In this document: positions 20,348-22,897 of the stretch, piece by piece
How positions within the stretch are numbered: the first letter of the stretch is position 1
How the letters are laid out: each line of letters begins with the position of its first letter
IMG/VR virus record: IMGVR_UViG_3300027901_000038
Span: 1-22,897 of that record
Length of the DNA stretch: 22,897 nucleotides
Origin: a virus
Strand: one strand, 5' to 3'
Notes under the pieces: generated by a model
What the model saw: the letters and a program-made list of their open reading frames with translations, nothing else
Databases searched by the model: none
Told to the model about the DNA's origin: nothing
Translations under genes and position numbers: made by a program

Positions 20348-21068
20348 CCCCCTCGACCCCGAATTCTGGATCAGAGAAGCCAGTCGATTCAGCGGCGAAC
20401 TGAGCGAGCTGTTCATGCTCGCCCTGCTCGCTGGTGCGGGAAGCGGCATCGATCTCCTGCCACCCAATCTGCGGACGCTCATCGGATGGGACGTGATCAA
20501 TCAGGCCGCGCTCGATTTCCTGCGTACTTACCAGTTCGAATGGATCAAGGACATCACCGAGACAACGCGCAGGCAGACGGTACAGGCCATCGAACAGTGG
20601 ATCGAATCGGGCGATCCGATCTCGGCACTTGAATCAAGGCTCATCCCGATCTTCGGTGACAGCCGGGCAAGATCCATCGCCGTGACCGAAGTGACGCGCA
20701 TCTTCGCATCGGGCAATATGATGGCGTGGCAGTCCACGGGTTTTGTTGGAGCGAAAAAGTGGCAGACTGCGGTGGATGAACGGGTGTGTCCATTTTGCAG
20801 ACCGCTCCATAATAAGATTGTTCAGTTAGAAGGTCAGTTCGCTTTGCTTCCGCAAGATATGACACCGGAACTGTTGCAAAGACGATTTAGGGGTGGCTAT
20901 GAGTTCGCCTGGATGGGGCCACCAGCTCATCCGAATTGTAGATGCTGGCTGCTCCCAGTCGTCAGTCTCGAAGGATTGCGCGAGCAGATCCGCCAAGGCT
21001 TCGGATGGTTCGGCGATCTGGATGTCGTCGAATATCTTGAAGCAAATAAGGTAGCCTATGTCGCCTAA
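20340..21068 (+). CDS. MuF / SPP1 gp7-type minor head morphogenesis protein, 242 aa
   Basis: Tandem ATGs at 20337/20340 follow AAAGGTGA; 20340 has the better spacing. The family core is at ~75-220: IEQWIESGDPISALESRLIP, SIAVTEVTRIFASGNMMAWQ, KKWQTAVDERVCPFCRPLHN (CxxC) and the end motif PPAHPNCRCWLLP. A helical N terminus precedes it. Such proteins sit at the portal vertex and help head assembly or ejection. Position after the portal agrees. Confidence 0.85.
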   Translation: MPDPLDPEFWIREASRFSGELSELFMLALLAGAGSGIDLLPPNLRTLIGWDVINQAALDFLRTYQFEWIKDITETTRRQTVQAIEQWIESGDPISALESRLIPIFGDSRARSIAVTEVTRIFASGNMMAWQSTGFVGAKKWQTAVDERVCPFCRPLHNKIVQLEGQFALLPQDMTPELLQRRFRGGYEFAWMGPPAHPNCRCWLLPVVSLEGLREQIRQGFGWFGDLDVVEYLEANKVAYVA

Positions 21069-21522
21069 AGTCATGGAAGTCGAAGGGCTTGACGAGCTCA
21101 TTGATCGGTTGCAGCGCACACCGCAGGTCTACAAGCAGGCCGAACAGAAGACCATGGTCGCATCGCTTACGATCCTGTGGGAAAACGTGCCGCCTTATCC
21201 TCCTGCGCCAGCGACCAGTCGCTATGTTCGGACCGGGACGCTTGGTCGTTCTTTGGGCTCGTCGATGGGCGGAGGAGCTACGGGACAACCGCAAATCTTC
21301 GGCATCAAGATGTATAGCAAGGGTGCGGTTGGCAGTTTCGGCACGCGATTGAAATATGCTCAATATGTCATCGGTTCACGGCACACACAGCAGATTTATC
21401 CATTCTCCGCGTACTGGTGGACCATCGACACGATCATCGGCAAGGCCTACGGAAAGATTTTGCGTGCCTGGAAGATCATGGCCGAGGAGCTGGCGAAGTT
21501 CCTCGAAGGCAGAGGTTTATGA
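21058..21522 (+). CDS. Phage gp10-type neck / tail-completion protein, 154 aa
   Basis: ATG 21058 is 6 bases after AAGG and overlaps MuF. The sequence GLDELIDRLQRTPQVYKQAE then ILWENVPPYPPAP, YVRTGTLGRSL and LKYAQYVIGSRHTQQIYP resembles HK97 gp10-like proteins, where the 'Y..TG.L..S' and '..YA..vE.G' elements recur. It should join head and tail. No catalytic motif is expected. Confidence 0.7.
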   Translation: MSPKVMEVEGLDELIDRLQRTPQVYKQAEQKTMVASLTILWENVPPYPPAPATSRYVRTGTLGRSLGSSMGGGATGQPQIFGIKMYSKGAVGSFGTRLKYAQYVIGSRHTQQIYPFSAYWWTIDTIIGKAYGKILRAWKIMAEELAKFLEGRGL

Positions 21523-21722
21523 GCGGGAACAACAAGGACGCTAAACGATTGAAGCCCGAAGATCACCGCTGTCAGCACTGTGGGAGGTTGCTTGCCCGCG
21601 TCCGGTTAGTACCCGGCTCCTATATTGAGATCCGCTGTCCGAAGTGCTCCAGAATGTATGCTTACCAAGAGGTACTGGTTGACAGCGTACAAGAAATGGT
21701 TATACTAGATTCAGTTGAATAA
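21519..21722 (+). CDS. Com-like zinc-finger protein, 67 aa
   Basis: ATG 21519 overlaps the neck protein stop (ATGA). RCQHCGRLLARV and EIRCPKCSRMYAY give a four-Cys CxxC...CxxC ribbon with the wording of the Mu Com family. In Mu, Com binds mom mRNA and activates translation of the DNA-modifying Mom protein. No mom-like gene is visible in the window, so the target here is unknown. Its 3' end holds the promoter at 21679-21706. Confidence 0.65.
   Translation: MSGNNKDAKRLKPEDHRCQHCGRLLARVRLVPGSYIEIRCPKCSRMYAYQEVLVDSVQEMVILDSVE
21679..21706 (+). promoter_or_regulatory. Sigma70-type promoter inside the end of the Com-like gene
   Basis: TTGACA (21679-21684), a 16-base spacer and TATACT (21701-21706). 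Start predicted near 21713, just before the Com-like stop, giving a ~100-base leader to the protease gene. Confidence 0.6.
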
Positions 21723-21806
21723 TTCCGCACGAGCACCTAGAGTGCCCTTGTGAGGCGAAGAGCGCCGGAGAGCGCCGTTGATCCATGCGGATCGGCGGCG
21801 TTTTTT
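21713..21806 (+). ncRNA. Structured leader or small RNA before the protease gene
   Basis: From the promoter to the T-run lie three consecutive stems: GCAC/GTGC (21733-21745), GGCG/CGCC (21754-21766) and the terminator stem (21773-21800). The repeated GAGCGCCG blocks could also pair in alternative ways. It could be an attenuator or a ~94-nt phage small RNA. No known family is recognised. Confidence 0.4.
21773..21806 (+). terminator. Intrinsic terminator abutting the protease start codon
   Basis: CGCCGTTGATCC (21773-21784) pairs over 12 positions (two G-U) with GGATCGGCGGCG (21789-21800) around an ATGC loop, followed by six T (21801-21806). The protease ATG is at 21812, only 5 bases after the T-run. 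Confidence 0.7.
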
Positions 21807-21811
21807 ATTTT

Positions 21812-22897
21812 ATGCCACGACCTAGACCGGGCGAAACAGAAGACGAATACATCCCGCGTTGCATTTCTTATGTGATGAGCAACGAAGGCATCAAAGATTC
21901 GAGTCACGCGGCTGCCAAATGTCACGGCCTATGGAAGCAGTACAAGGAGGGCAAGATGGGAGCCGAAGAGTTTGACGGATGGGTCACAGTCGAAGAGATG
22001 AAAGAGTTTTGTCCCGACTGTGCCGAGCAAATGGAAGCGCATGGATTTTCTAAGATCAATATTTACGCTATTGAACGCATTCCAGAACCTATGCTCCGTG
22101 GTCTATGTGCCAAGTTCGGACCGAGTCCCGGGTTTTTCACCCGCTGTTCACAATCGTCCTTCGGCGGGTTTCCGGTTTCGGATAAGGCCCGATTCTGTGG
22201 TGCGCTCAAGAAAGCCTGTGTCGCTCGCGGCATGGCATCTTACGGAGAGAGCATGTACCTCATCGACGAGATCGACAACTACGTGACCGTGAAGCCCGGC
22301 GAACCGCTGAGGCTTTTCAAGTTCGGCAGGATCATCAAGAAAGGCGTGGAGCGGATCATCACGCCCGAGCTGGCGGCGAAATTCAAGATCCCGCATTTCA
22401 AGCCACCGATCAAGCTCGGTGGTCACGAAGATGCTTTGCCAGCAGGCGGGCATCTTGTCGGGTTGGAAGTGCGTGAAGATGGGCTTTATGGCAAGCCCGA
22501 ATACAACGAAAAAGGCTCTCAGGCACTCGCTGAGGGCGCCTGGAGATATACATCACCGGAGGTTATATGGGACGAAGACGGAGGATTTGAAAATCCAGAG
22601 ACAGGAGAAATGATCAACGGTCCTTTGATTGTTGGTCTGGCGCTGCTTCATCGTCCGCACCTGGGCGAGAATGCGGCGCTTTATCATGTGGAGCCAATCG
22701 GCAAGGAGAAGGTGATCATGACAGACGAAAACGTAATGGTTTCCAAGAATTTCTTTGAAAGCTTGCTTTCGAGGATTTTGCCTGAGAAGCCGGAGATCCC
22801 CGAGGAATACAAGGCGGCCGTCAAGGAGCGGGACGACCTTAAGAAAGAAAAGGTCGAAGCTGAAAAGTTGGCCGCTCAGGTTGCGCGCCTCGATGAG
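21812..22897 (+). CDS. Mu gpI-like head maturation protease / scaffold, 3' end outside the window
   Basis: The frame is open for 362 codons to the window edge. The N terminus MPRPRPGETEDEYIPRCISY with AAAKCHGLWK matches the short Cys-containing module often fused to phage head proteins, and a second Cys-rich copy-like stretch follows (FCGALKKACVARGM). The protease core carries AWRYTSPEVIWDED and GPLIVGLALLHRPHLGENAA, typical of Mu I-type serine proteases that process the scaffold. The end (EYKAAVKERDDLKKEKVEAE) starts a coiled-coil scaffold. The start codon has no SD and follows a terminator hairpin, so expression is probably controlled. Confidence 0.75.
   Translation, partial: MPRPRPGETEDEYIPRCISYVMSNEGIKDSSHAAAKCHGLWKQYKEGKMGAEEFDGWVTVEEMKEFCPDCAEQMEAHGFSKINIYAIERIPEPMLRGLCAKFGPSPGFFTRCSQSSFGGFPVSDKARFCGALKKACVARGMASYGESMYLIDEIDNYVTVKPGEPLRLFKFGRIIKKGVERIITPELAAKFKIPHFKPPIKLGGHEDALPAGGHLVGLEVREDGLYGKPEYNEKGSQALAEGAWRYTSPEVIWDEDGGFENPETGEMINGPLIVGLALLHRPHLGENAALYHVEPIGKEKVIMTDENVMVSKNFFESLLSRILPEKPEIPEEYKAAVKERDDLKKEKVEAEKLAAQVARLDE

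Overview
The window is part of a tailed (siphovirus-type) bacteriophage or prophage genome. It has no rRNA, tRNA, CRISPR array, insertion sequence, integrase, DNA polymerase, helicase or primase that I can recognise. The virion genes point to a Mu-like head scheme on a non-Mu phage: a DUF935-type portal, a MuF-type minor head protein, a gp10-type neck protein, a Com-like zinc finger and a Mu gpI-type protease. The lysis genes include a GH25 muramidase. The Shine-Dalgarno (SD) sequences are mostly strong (AAGGAG/GGAGG). The host cannot be fixed from the sequence; several small early proteins remind me of phages in Chloroflexota assemblies, but that is a weak impression.

Layout. (1) 1-4830, rightward: the end of a tail gene whose start lies outside the window, a 548-aa tail protein, then a lysis cassette (GH25 lysozyme, XhlA-like anchor, secreted double-psi beta-barrel protein, three-helix holin). 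(2) 4885-4913: a perfect hairpin between convergent units. (3) 4917-16295, all leftward: about 30 small, tightly overlapping early genes. They include HTH regulators, three PD-(D/E)XK-like nucleases, an HNH-like protein, many zinc-ribbon proteins, a stand-alone DnaA domain I-like protein, a DNA methyltransferase next to a nuclease-like gene, a radical SAM enzyme, tandem coiled-coil paralogues, and a conserved zinc-ribbon protein that may act in single-strand annealing. (4) 16296-16409: back-to-back sigma70-type promoters, the leftward one a perfect consensus. (5) 16410-22897, rightward: small and large terminase, portal, a sulfotransferase-like cargo gene, an AT-rich small gene, MuF, neck protein, Com-like protein, and a protease/scaffold gene that runs off the end.

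The order tail-lysis | early | terminase-head implies a circular or circularly permuted map, with the window spanning the whole early region. Replication probably depends on the host: the only replication-linked protein seen resembles the helicase-recruiting N-terminal domain of DnaA. The most unusual points are that DnaA-like protein and the GC-rich hairpin-rich gap before it; an insertion-like palindrome exactly at the methyltransferase start; a promoter-hairpins-terminator element abutting the protease start; a one-base frame disruption fusing two tandem paralogues; and two adjacent genes that start with the same ten residues written in different codons.
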